Assembly: GCA_937892995.1 (NCBI GenBank)
Contig: CALBJS010000117.1
Coordinates: 1-7,107 of the forward strand
DNA from: an uncultured Peptococcaceae bacterium
Lineage (GTDB): Bacteria; Bacillota; Desulfitobacteriia; Desulfitobacteriales; Syntrophobotulaceae
Direction: 5' to 3'
DNA: 7,107 nucleotides
Both the position numbers and the translations under genes were made by a program. The first letter of the stretch is position 1. Each line of letters starts with the position of its first letter. Below are positions 1 to 6,357 of this stretch, piece by piece. Below the pieces are notes generated by a model. It had not been told where the DNA came from, searched no databases, and saw only the letters and a program-made list of their open reading frames with translations.

Positions 1-175
1 GTCCGTATCGGACAATTATATCAATTAAACTTTCTGTTTGGTAACCTAAGATGACAACGCAAAGTTTTTGGCCCAGCTTACTGGCCAATTGCCGACCTTC
101 GCTAAGCAGCTCATAGTTAACTTTTTTAAACTTGTTATCTTTTTGTTCTGCTATAATCCAAAACTCATTTCCCAT
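1..175 (-). CDS. etfA: Electron transfer flavoprotein alpha subunit, second copy (N-terminal part, cut by the window edge)
   Basis: I found this by translating the minus strand downstream of the hydrolase gene. It starts at ATG 175-173 and stays open for 58 codons to the window edge. The protein begins MGNEFWIIAEQ, followed by a charged stretch, a segment reading ELLSEGRQLASKLG (about residues 22-35) and CVVILG (about 39-44). This is the usual N-terminus of clostridial and mitochondrial-type ETF alpha: a first beta strand with W and EQ, the ELL-EGR-LA-LG helix, then the VxxxLLG strand of the alpha/beta domain. A GGGAGG site lies 10 bases upstream. The start overlaps the last 25 bases of the hydrolase gene in another frame, so translation is probably coupled. 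It is not a copy of the ETF alpha at 5418-6356, whose N-terminus is quite different. ETF alpha pairs with a beta subunit and carries electrons between acyl-CoA dehydrogenases and an acceptor. The FAD-binding C-terminal domain lies outside the window, so completeness is unknown. Confidence 0.85.
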   Translation of the reverse strand, partial: MGNEFWIIAEQKDNKFKKVNYELLSEGRQLASKLGQKLCVVILGYQTESLIDIIVRYG

Positions 176-1161
176 AAAGAACGGGCCTCCCTTTGATAGA
201 CCATCCTCTTAGCACAAAAATCCTTTTTTACTTCCCCTTTTTCTTCTAAATATTTAAGATGGGCTAGAACTTCACCGGTAGCAAATAGCTTTTGTTGAGG
301 AGGAAATTGGTTCCAGGAATTATACCTTACATCCCATTTCATCTGAGAGGCAATTTGATAAGCATCTTGAGGGACTTTTCCTAAAATCTGCAGAGCTTCA
401 TTGGTTCTTACCTGATGATGCTTTTTTAGCTCCCTTATTCTTTCCTGATATCGTTGAAATATTTTCCTGTGACCGGGTAGAACGAGCTTTACTTCCAGTT
501 CGTATACTTTTTCGAGACTTTTTAGGTAGTCTGCCAAAGGATTGTCATTGTCAGATAAGAGCATAAGATTGGGAGTTATATCATGGAGAACATGATCTCC
601 TGAAATCAACAGCTTTTTATCCGCTTCGTAAAGACACATATGACCTTTGGTATGGCCCGGAGTTTCTATGCATTTAAAATGATAATCACCGACATTTAGG
701 CTACTGCCCTCTCTTAGGGTTTGGAAAATAATATTGGCCCTATTGCGATACTTAAAACCGGGGTGATTGTTTATAGCCTCATAAAGCTCATCTTCCGGAA
801 AACCGTTGATTAAACAAAATTTGTGCATGTTATTCCACATCTCGTCAGAATTCATTAGATTAATCATTTCAGCATCTATTTGACTGCAAAATACATTAGA
901 GGTCTTGGTTTGAAAATATGAAATTAAACCGGAATGATCTGCATGCATATGAGTAATAAAGAAATCCGTATTCGCCAAATCAACTTCAAGTTCCTGAAGG
1001 GATTTAGTCAGTACGGTAAGACACTCCTCTCTATTCATACCTGTATCAATAATCAAGTTGCGTTTTTGGCCTTTAAGCACATAAGAATTTAAAGCTCTCA
1101 AGGGGTTTTGGGGAAGGATAACTTCTATTTTATATATATTTGGCAAGATTTCCTCAAACAA
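151..1161 (-). CDS. Metallo-beta-lactamase-fold hydrolase with C-terminal helical (winged-helix-like) domain
   Basis: A cytoplasmic metallo-hydrolase of 336 residues, with no signal peptide or membrane segment. The dinuclear metal site is intact: HMHADH (residues 71-76), His170 in TPGHTKGH, Asp189 in SGDHVL and His231 in LPGH. After about residue 255 comes a charged helical region ending in a segment reading GEVLAHLKYLEEKGEV, which resembles the C-terminal winged-helix domain of LACTB2-like members. A helical insert of roughly residues 105-140 lies between the first motif and His170. The frame is open up to a TTG at 1200, but that would overlap the regulator gene by 28 bases. I prefer TTG at 1161-1159 because AGGAG lies 8 bases before it, giving MFEEILPNIYK, a normal start for the fold. 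It follows the regulator by 11 bases and overlaps the second etfA by 25. The family includes thioesterases, lactonases, glyoxalases and nucleases. An acyl-CoA-related substrate would fit the operon, but nothing in the sequence proves it. Confidence 0.88.
   Translation of the reverse strand: MFEEILPNIYKIEVILPQNPLRALNSYVLKGQKRNLIIDTGMNREECLTVLTKSLQELEVDLANTDFFITHMHADHSGLISYFQTKTSNVFCSQIDAEMINLMNSDEMWNNMHKFCLINGFPEDELYEAINNHPGFKYRNRANIIFQTLREGSSLNVGDYHFKCIETPGHTKGHMCLYEADKKLLISGDHVLHDITPNLMLLSDNDNPLADYLKSLEKVYELEVKLVLPGHRKIFQRYQERIRELKKHHQVRTNEALQILGKVPQDAYQIASQMKWDVRYNSWNQFPPQQKLFATGEVLAHLKYLEEKGEVKKDFCAKRMVYQREARSLWEMSFGL
186..191 (-). promoter_or_regulatory. Ribosome binding site of the second etfA
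   Basis: GGGAGG on the minus strand, inside the hydrolase coding region and 10 bases before ATG 175. It supports the overlapping start of the second ETF alpha gene. Confidence 0.7.
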
Positions 1162-1169
1162 TATTATCA

Positions 1170-1174
1170 CTCCT
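1170..1174 (-). promoter_or_regulatory. Ribosome binding site that fixes a TTG start for the hydrolase
   Basis: AGGAG overlaps the TAG stop codon of the upstream regulator gene and sits 8 bases before TTG 1161. No ATG lies near it in the right frame. A GTG at 1170-1168 starts on the last base of the site itself and so cannot be served by it. The hydrolase therefore most likely starts with TTG. Confidence 0.65.
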
Positions 1175-2549
1175 AACAGTACTCTTGCTTCTGTAAACAA
1201 AGATCAATACCCAGCTTATTTATTCTGTAGTATAAGGTTCTTTTGGATATCCTTAAAGCTTTGGCACATTTTTCAATATTCAAGTCATTTTCCAGTAAAG
1301 CCTGCTGGATTACACTTTTTTCGGTCCTTTCTAATATTTCCCGCAAGCTAAGTTTACGATCTCTGAACGCCCAATATCCCTGATCTAATTCCAAAGGAAG
1401 GTGTTTGCTTTCAATAACGTTTCCTTCACCAACCAGAATCAAAGCATGTTTGACAGCGTTCTCCAATTCCCTTATATTTCCCGGCCAATCAAAACTTTTC
1501 AGCTTCATTGCCGCCTCCGGCACCAGGGTAATGTTGCGGTTATTACTGTATTTATTGATAAAAAAGTAAGCCAGAGGAATTATATCTTCTGCTCGTTCTT
1601 TGAGAGGCGGCATTACTATCGTAAATACTTTAAGCCTGTAATACAAATCATGCCGGAAAGTCTTATCTTCAACCATTTTCTTCAAATCGCGATTACTGGC
1701 GGCAATGATGCGGACATCAACGCCTAGAGGTTCATTTCCCCCTATTCTTTCAAATTCTTTACTTTGTATTACTCTAAGAAGGGCAGCCTGACTGTTAAAA
1801 TCAAGCGTGCTTATTTCATCCAAAAAGAGGGTACCGCCGTTTGCTCTTTCAATTCTTCCAATTTTGCGATTCAGAGCCCCGGTAAATGCCCCTTTTTCAT
1901 AACCAAATAATTCACTTTCAATAAGATTAGAAGGTAAGGTTCCACAGTCGACAATTACAAACGGTTCTTTTTTCCTGTTGCTTCTTTCATGAATTTCTCT
2001 GGCTATCAAGCTTTTTCCCGTTCCGCTTTCTCCCTCCAGCAAGACCGTATAATCAGAGCCTGCAACATACCGAACCATTTTATTTACTTTCTTGATAGCG
2101 GGAGAAGCTGCCGAATAATAGTTATCTATCCCTAATTCTTTTACATTATTTTTGGCCAGTTCGTTTTCTATAATTATTTTTCTTTTACTGATAGCATTTT
2201 CAACCACCCGCAGCAGTTCTTCGACTTCAAAAGGTTTTGTCAGGAAATCATAGGCACCCTTTTTCATTGACTCTACGGCCAGATTAATCGTGGCATGACC
2301 TGTCAGCATGATAACTACAATATCAGGATTAATTTTGACAATATTTTCAAGCACTTCCATACCGTTAATTTTGGGTATTTTAAAGTCAAGTATGACCAAG
2401 TCGGGACAATTAGCTTTAAAAAGGTTAATGGCCTGTTCGCCATCCGCTGCTAATAATGTTTGATACTCTTTTCTTTTTAAACACTCGTCCAGAACAAATC
2501 TCATATTGTTATCATCTTCAACGATTAATACTTGTATTTTGTCCGTCAC
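1173..2549 (-). CDS. NtrC-type sigma-54-dependent response regulator
   Basis: A transcription activator of 458 residues with the full three-domain layout. The receiver domain (about 1-120) has the acidic pocket E11/D12/D13, phospho-acceptor D55 in VILDFKIP, T83 and K105 in TKPF. The AAA+ domain (about 145-375) has Walker A GESGTGKS (173-180), the sigma-54 contact loop GAFTGA (220-225), Walker B ending in D244-E245, and the WPGNIRELEN sensor II region (355-364). A Fis-type helix-turn-helix closes the protein (about 423-447, with KCAKALRISKRTLYYRI). All residues needed for phosphorylation, ATP hydrolysis and sigma-54 contact are present, so it should act at -24/-12 promoters from upstream enhancer sites. 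The start is GTG 2549-2547, with AAGGAGGG 8 bases upstream and only 3 bases after the kinase stop codon, so the pair is almost certainly co-translated and cognate. No target promoter is visible here. The internal plus-strand open frame at 1401-1727 is a shadow. Confidence 0.95.
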   Translation of the reverse strand: MTDKIQVLIVEDDNNMRFVLDECLKRKEYQTLLAADGEQAINLFKANCPDLVILDFKIPKINGMEVLENIVKINPDIVVIMLTGHATINLAVESMKKGAYDFLTKPFEVEELLRVVENAISKRKIIIENELAKNNVKELGIDNYYSAASPAIKKVNKMVRYVAGSDYTVLLEGESGTGKSLIAREIHERSNRKKEPFVIVDCGTLPSNLIESELFGYEKGAFTGALNRKIGRIERANGGTLFLDEISTLDFNSQAALLRVIQSKEFERIGGNEPLGVDVRIIAASNRDLKKMVEDKTFRHDLYYRLKVFTIVMPPLKERAEDIIPLAYFFINKYSNNRNITLVPEAAMKLKSFDWPGNIRELENAVKHALILVGEGNVIESKHLPLELDQGYWAFRDRKLSLREILERTEKSVIQQALLENDLNIEKCAKALRISKRTLYYRINKLGIDLCLQKQEYC

Positions 2550-2552
2550 TGC

Positions 2553-3620
2553 TTAATCCCTCCTTCCCGGCAACTTGACTGTAAAGGTGGTGCCAGCACC
2601 GACTTCAGATTCAACGTCAATATGGCCGCCATGATCAGTTATTATTTTATGAGTGACTGATAAGCCCAGTCCTGTCCCATTGTCTTTATCGGTATAAAAA
2701 GGATCAAATATGCGATCAAATCTTTCGGCAGGTATCCCAATGCCTGAATCGGCTATCTTGATTACAGCACCTTCTTCGTCTTTAAAGGTATTAACCTTAA
2801 TGTAACCTTCATCAGCAATAGCTTCCATAGCATTCATAAATAAATTCATCAAAGCATGGCTCAATAATTCTTTGTCCCCCGAAATGAGCGGTAAATCCGC
2901 AGCTAAACTCTCCTCTATTTTTATCCCCGCTTGGAGTTTATTTAATTTACCTAAAAATAAAACTTTTAGCAGGAGATTGTTTATATTTACCTTCTCAATC
3001 TTTAAGTATGATTCCCCTGCGTAATCAAGAAGCTTTTGGCTCAATTCATCCAAACGATTGACTTCATCAATAATAATATTCAGATATTTTACTATCTGCT
3101 CGTTCATGGGATAATCCGATTTTATCAGACTGGTTAGGGCTTTTATGGTGCCGAGCGGAGTTCTTATCTGATGGGAAAGTCCCAGAGAAAGCTGTCCTAA
3201 AGCGGCAAGCTTATCGGCTCTCTGCATAATTTTTTCCATTTTCTTTTTATCGGTTATATCTTCCGTTAACATAGCAACTCCCAGTTTCTTGCCTGAAGGG
3301 CTTTTGATAAGGGAAGAATAAGCGTTAATATAGAGTGTTTTGCCCATTCTGGTTTTAAGTTCAATTTCATTGCCCCGGAAGGCTTTCTCTGTTCTAATTA
3401 CATAATTATGGGTTTTAAGAAATCTAGGCCGTTCATGTTCAGCTAATCCCAGTAAAAATGAGCCGCCTATAGCTGTTTCTCTGGGGAACTCATACATTTC
3501 TTCGGCAGCCTGATTCATCGTTAGGATTATGCCTTTGAGATCCACTGCTAGAATAGCTGTCCCTATACTTTCAATAACAATTTTATGAAACATTTTATCC
3601 AGCATGAAGTCCTTGGCCAT
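2553..3620 (-). CDS. Soluble PAS-domain sensor histidine kinase (NtrB-like)
   Basis: A histidine kinase of 355 residues with no hydrophobic stretch long enough to span a membrane, so it should sense a cytoplasmic signal. Residues about 10-125 form one PAS domain (GTAILAVDLKG near the start, MLTEDITDKKK at the end). A HisKA dimerisation domain follows, with the H-box LSHQIRTPLG and His150 as the predicted phosphorylated residue. The ATP-binding domain has the N-box around N259 and N263, DSGIGI (291-296), FDPFYT (305-310) and GTGLGL (315-320). The residue after His150 is Gln151, where HisKA kinases nearly always have Glu or Asp. ATG 3620 is the first usable start: the in-frame stop upstream is the TAA of the ligase gene, with no ATG, GTG or TTG between. 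It lies 24 bases after the ligase and 3 bases before the sigma-54 regulator, its evident partner. The ligand of the PAS domain is unknown. Confidence 0.93.
   Translation of the reverse strand: MAKDFMLDKMFHKIVIESIGTAILAVDLKGIILTMNQAAEEMYEFPRETAIGGSFLLGLAEHERPRFLKTHNYVIRTEKAFRGNEIELKTRMGKTLYINAYSSLIKSPSGKKLGVAMLTEDITDKKKMEKIMQRADKLAALGQLSLGLSHQIRTPLGTIKALTSLIKSDYPMNEQIVKYLNIIIDEVNRLDELSQKLLDYAGESYLKIEKVNINNLLLKVLFLGKLNKLQAGIKIEESLAADLPLISGDKELLSHALMNLFMNAMEAIADEGYIKVNTFKDEEGAVIKIADSGIGIPAERFDRIFDPFYTDKDNGTGLGLSVTHKIITDHGGHIDVESEVGAGTTFTVKLPGRRD
2558..2565 (-). promoter_or_regulatory. Ribosome binding site of the response regulator (GTG start)
   Basis: AAGGAGGG lies within the last codons of the kinase gene, 8 bases before GTG 2549. 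It fixes the GTG start, as no ATG is suitably placed. Confidence 0.7.
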
Positions 3621-3632
3621 TGATTTACATAG

Positions 3633-3638
3633 CCTCCC
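3633..3638 (-). promoter_or_regulatory. Ribosome binding site of the histidine kinase, with long spacing
   Basis: GGGAGG in the 24-base gap after the ligase gene. It is 12 bases from ATG 3620, longer than at the other genes here. An ATG-TAA start-stop pair (3630-3625) lies between the site and the true start, in another frame. Confidence 0.55.
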
Positions 3639-3644
3639 ATTTAA

Positions 3645-5372
3645 TTATACATTCGAACAAATGCTATCCCATTTGCCTTGTTCTCTAAGCTTCTTAACTA
3701 TTTCCTCCGCCATTTTTCCTAAGGCATTTTTGTCCACTTTCCCATTGTTGGTAAGGGGAAAACCCTGTCCCTCAGCCAGTACTTCCACATGCTGAGGCCG
3801 TTTGTACGCCGCCAAGCCTTTGCAGTGTTTTATCACTTCTTCAACTTTTACTTCCATTCCGGCTTTAGGTAAAATAAAAGCAAAGACTCCCTCATCAAAT
3901 AAAGAATGTTTTACTCCCAATACCTCTGCCTCAGCTACCCCTGAAATCATGGAGATATGAGCGGCCACCTCATCTGGAAATACATTATATCCTTTTTGTT
4001 TAATTAAATATTTGCTTCGTCCCATATACATAAGGGCCTTATAATCAACCATATCCTTAAAATATCCTATATCACCGCTATACAAGATCCCCTCTTTAGA
4101 TACCGTCTGGGCCGTTGCTTCCGGCTGATTAAAATAACCAAGAAAAACCAGAGGAGGATGATAACAAATTTCGCCGATTTCTCCGTCGCTCAGTTCTTCC
4201 CCGGCCTTTCCCCCACTGTCCATAGGTCTACGTATTGAGATCTTAGCCACATCCTCTGCGGCTCTGCCTACCTGTCCAAACATTTCCTCAACTGTCAGCG
4301 GCATCGGAGTATAGGTGGAAACACCTCCACATTCAGTCATCCCCAACGAAGTACCAAAATTAGGAGCCATTTTGGATAATTCCTCCAGGAAATTCTTATC
4401 TACCATCGAGCCCGCATAATAAGCACAGTGCATACTGCTGAGATCATAACTTTTGTAATTGGGAAGGGCCCAAATCATGCGATACATGGTGGGAACGGCA
4501 CCAAGAAAATTCCCTCTCCACTTGGCTATAGCTTCCAGAGTTAAAACAGGATTGAAACGATGCAGCAGTATATTGGTACCACCTGCATAAATCGTCGTAT
4601 ATATGGTTATGGTAGTTCCCCCGACATGGCTGCAGGGCAGAACACATACCCTCCGAAGTTCCGGCCCGGGCATGGTTGATGCCCGGAAAAAAATCTCCAT
4701 CTCGGCTACAATACAGCTGTGTTGCAGGAGAGCAGGTTTAGGTTCACCAGTAGTCCCTGTGGTAAAAATAATCAGTGCTGGATCATCTTCTTTAATCTCG
4801 GCATAGACTTCTTGCCTATGTCTTAGCAATTGTTCATCTTTCACTAAATTTTTCAGTACTTCCAAATCAAATAGCTTATTGGCACTTTTAGCACCTTCCA
4901 ATAATGGCCATTCGGAATTTCCGTCCTCAATAAGGTTATACTGCAGAACATTTTTAACATAAGGGCATTCTCCCAGCACGGCCTTTCCCACTTCATAAAA
5001 ATCTTTGAGATGAGTGGTCCCGCCCAAGATAAAAAGGATAGGAGTAATTTTATTAAGCGCTCTTACCGTTTCATGAGGTTTTAATTTTATATCCAAGGGA
5101 CAAATTATTGCCCCTATTTTGAAACAAGCATACTGCAGTGCAACATACTGTATAGATTGTAAGCCCATAACCGCTACCCGCTCGCCCTTTTGAATACCCA
5201 TTTTTAATAGGCACAGCACATAGAGATCGACAATCTCGTTTAGCTGTCGATAGTTGACAATCCAGCCATTCTCATGCTGGATCAAAGCCTCTTTATCAGG
5301 AGTTTCTTCAGCCCACTTTTCCAGGTAATCATGCACGAGGGGCAAGAGTGGTTTATAGGTAGGAGAATTCAT
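3645..5372 (-). CDS. AMP-forming acyl-CoA ligase (class I adenylate-forming enzyme)
   Basis: An enzyme of 575 residues expected to activate a carboxylic acid with ATP to an acyl-adenylate and then form the CoA thioester in the cytoplasm. Core motifs appear in order: the P-loop FTTGTTGEPKPALL (203-216), the conserved His249 in LPCSHVGGTT, GTSLGMTECGG (340-350), YSGDIG (431-436), the hinge-region GRSKYLIKQKGYNVFPDEV (451-469), and NNGKVDKNAL with the probable catalytic Lys545. Length and layout fit the family. The P-loop has Thr for the usual Ser (T205) and Pro213 where Gly normally follows PK. The A5 motif has Leu where Tyr/Phe is common. Placement next to FixAB-like genes recalls the E. coli cai/fix and ydi clusters, where a CaiC- or FadK-type ligase accompanies similar ETF genes, but the substrate cannot be fixed from sequence. 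ATG 5372 has AAGGAGGG 6 bases upstream. The gene follows etfA by 45 bases and precedes the kinase by 24. Confidence 0.92.
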   Translation of the reverse strand: MNSPTYKPLLPLVHDYLEKWAEETPDKEALIQHENGWIVNYRQLNEIVDLYVLCLLKMGIQKGERVAVMGLQSIQYVALQYACFKIGAIICPLDIKLKPHETVRALNKITPILFILGGTTHLKDFYEVGKAVLGECPYVKNVLQYNLIEDGNSEWPLLEGAKSANKLFDLEVLKNLVKDEQLLRHRQEVYAEIKEDDPALIIFTTGTTGEPKPALLQHSCIVAEMEIFFRASTMPGPELRRVCVLPCSHVGGTTITIYTTIYAGGTNILLHRFNPVLTLEAIAKWRGNFLGAVPTMYRMIWALPNYKSYDLSSMHCAYYAGSMVDKNFLEELSKMAPNFGTSLGMTECGGVSTYTPMPLTVEEMFGQVGRAAEDVAKISIRRPMDSGGKAGEELSDGEIGEICYHPPLVFLGYFNQPEATAQTVSKEGILYSGDIGYFKDMVDYKALMYMGRSKYLIKQKGYNVFPDEVAAHISMISGVAEAEVLGVKHSLFDEGVFAFILPKAGMEVKVEEVIKHCKGLAAYKRPQHVEVLAEGQGFPLTNNGKVDKNALGKMAEEIVKKLREQGKWDSICSNV

Positions 5373-5378
5373 GTATTT

Positions 5379-5386
5379 CCCTCCTT
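5379..5386 (-). promoter_or_regulatory. Ribosome binding site of the acyl-CoA ligase
   Basis: AAGGAGGG, 6 bases before ATG 5372. If the promoter candidate at 5393-5421 is real, this site would lie at the very 5' end of the transcript, giving a leader of only about 14 bases. Confidence 0.7.
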
Positions 5387-5392
5387 ACTACC

Positions 5393-5421
5393 ATTATCAA
5401 CCAGTAAAAAAATATTATCAA
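5393..5421 (-). promoter_or_regulatory. Candidate sigma-A-type promoter ahead of the acyl-CoA ligase
   Basis: On the minus strand, TTGATA (5421-5416) and GATAAT (5398-5393) are separated by exactly 17 bases. Each matches the TTGACA/TATAAT consensus at 5 of 6 positions, and the spacer holds a run of seven T. The -35 element overlaps the etfA stop codon, and the expected transcription start is near 5386. This could give the ligase, kinase, regulator and hydrolase their own basal transcription independent of the ETF genes. The very short resulting leader and the AT-rich context are reasons for caution. Confidence 0.42.
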
Positions 5422-6356
5422 TCTATTTTGATTCTTTCGATAAATTCGGGTAAAAAGTCTTTTATTTTAGCAACCATTTTATAATCAGCCATTTGCATAA
5501 TATTAGCATTTTCATCGGTATTGACGGCAACTATTGTTCCCGCTTCCCGAATTCCGACCATAAACTGTACCTGACCTGAAATACCAAGCAAAATAGCCAG
5601 ATTAGGCTTGCATTTTTTGCCGGATAAACCTATTAATCTATCTTCCGGCAGCCATTTCCGGTCGGTTGCCATCGGTTTGGAACAGGCTAGCTCCCCACCC
5701 AAAGCTTTCGCCATTTTTTCTGCTGTTTTCAAATCTTCTTGGTCTGCACCTAAACCAACGGCAACCAGCACTTCCGCCGCTTCGATATCTACCGCATCCC
5801 CTGCTTTACTTCTGGATTCAATTAGTCTTAGCTCTGTAGGTTTTACCTCTATTTCCAAGTCATTAATACTTCCGCCTGCTTCCTCGCCGGCTGCTTCCAA
5901 AGCTTTAGGTGCCAGGGCTATGATTTTGTTCGCAGTTTCTATGGACTGAGTAGCAACTGTTGCTCCGCCAAGAGCATTTTTCATACATTCTATTTTTTTC
6001 TCATTCACTTGCAAGCTTAAAACATCATTAAGACAACCGCCGGCTAACTTCTGGGCCAGCCTCCCCGATAATTCCTTGCCTCTCCGATTGGAAGCCAGAA
6101 GAATTATGTTTGTATCCAGCTTTGCTGCCGCCTGCTGCAAAACTGAAGCCAAACCCGCAGTGTCAATAATCTTGATCTCATCGTTATTTATTTTATAAAC
6201 CTCTGCCCCTTTTCCCGCAAGTTCGCTAGCTTGTTCTTCATTATTTATACTCACGGCTTTTATTTTCAGGCCTGTTTCTTTACTTATCAGCTTTGCTGCC
6301 GTCAGCAGTTCATAAACCGATTTGCTTTTTTCACTGTAAATCAATATCCCTGCCAT
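5418..6356 (-). CDS. etfA: Electron transfer flavoprotein alpha subunit, FixB/YdiR-like
   Basis: A protein of 312 residues, the usual length for ETF alpha, that pairs with the beta subunit encoded just upstream. The N-terminal alpha/beta domain starts MAGILIYSEKS and has ASNRRGKELSGRLAQ (about 90-104), which matches the RRGK segment I recall from E. coli FixB. The C-terminal FAD domain runs from about residue 190 and includes ELACSKPMATDRKWLPEDR (222-240), LIGLSGK, LLGISGQVQFMVG (256-268) and VNTDENANIMQMADY. Two flavin-contact positions differ from the norm: Lys227 where human ETF alpha has Arg249, and Phe265 where it has His286; Ser245 replaces Thr266 conservatively. The frame is open further up, but ATG 6356 is chosen because it follows the beta gene stop by one base, has GGGAGGTG just ahead, and yields the normal family N-terminus. 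Its role is to bind FAD and pass electrons between an acyl-CoA enzyme and an acceptor not encoded here. Confidence 0.93.
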   Translation of the reverse strand: MAGILIYSEKSKSVYELLTAAKLISKETGLKIKAVSINNEEQASELAGKGAEVYKINNDEIKIIDTAGLASVLQQAAAKLDTNIILLASNRRGKELSGRLAQKLAGGCLNDVLSLQVNEKKIECMKNALGGATVATQSIETANKIIALAPKALEAAGEEAGGSINDLEIEVKPTELRLIESRSKAGDAVDIEAAEVLVAVGLGADQEDLKTAEKMAKALGGELACSKPMATDRKWLPEDRLIGLSGKKCKPNLAILLGISGQVQFMVGIREAGTIVAVNTDENANIMQMADYKMVAKIKDFLPEFIERIKID

Positions 6357-6357
6357 T

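Noticed and set aside
1162..1200. Longer hydrolase start at TTG 1200
   Set aside because: It overlaps the regulator C-terminus by 28 bases, and a good ribosome binding site points to TTG 1161 instead.
1401..1727. Plus-strand open frame of 108 codons
   Set aside because: It lies entirely opposite the AAA+ domain of the sigma-54 regulator, has no ribosome binding site that I could see and no recognisable motifs.
3644..3649. Perfect TATAAT on the minus strand at the ligase stop codon, as a promoter for the kinase
   Set aside because: No acceptable -35 hexamer lies 16-18 bases upstream (only ATGGGA-like sequence) and the predicted start would fall inside the ribosome binding site.
3604..3795. 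Plus-strand 63-codon frame across the ligase/kinase junction
   Set aside because: It is antisense to two well supported genes and its product is not recognisable.
4444..4806. Short open frames on both strands inside the ligase gene
   Set aside because: They overlap the conserved P-loop and His249 regions of the ligase in other frames and resemble no family.
5373..5417. Terminator or sigma-54 promoter in the gap between ETF alpha and the ligase
   Set aside because: The T7 run has no stem-loop in front of it, and there is no GG-N10-GC arrangement.
5608..5949. Plus-strand open frame of 113 codons
   Set aside because: It is antisense to the FAD domain of ETF alpha; its Ser/Ala-rich composition is what the complement of that coding sequence gives.
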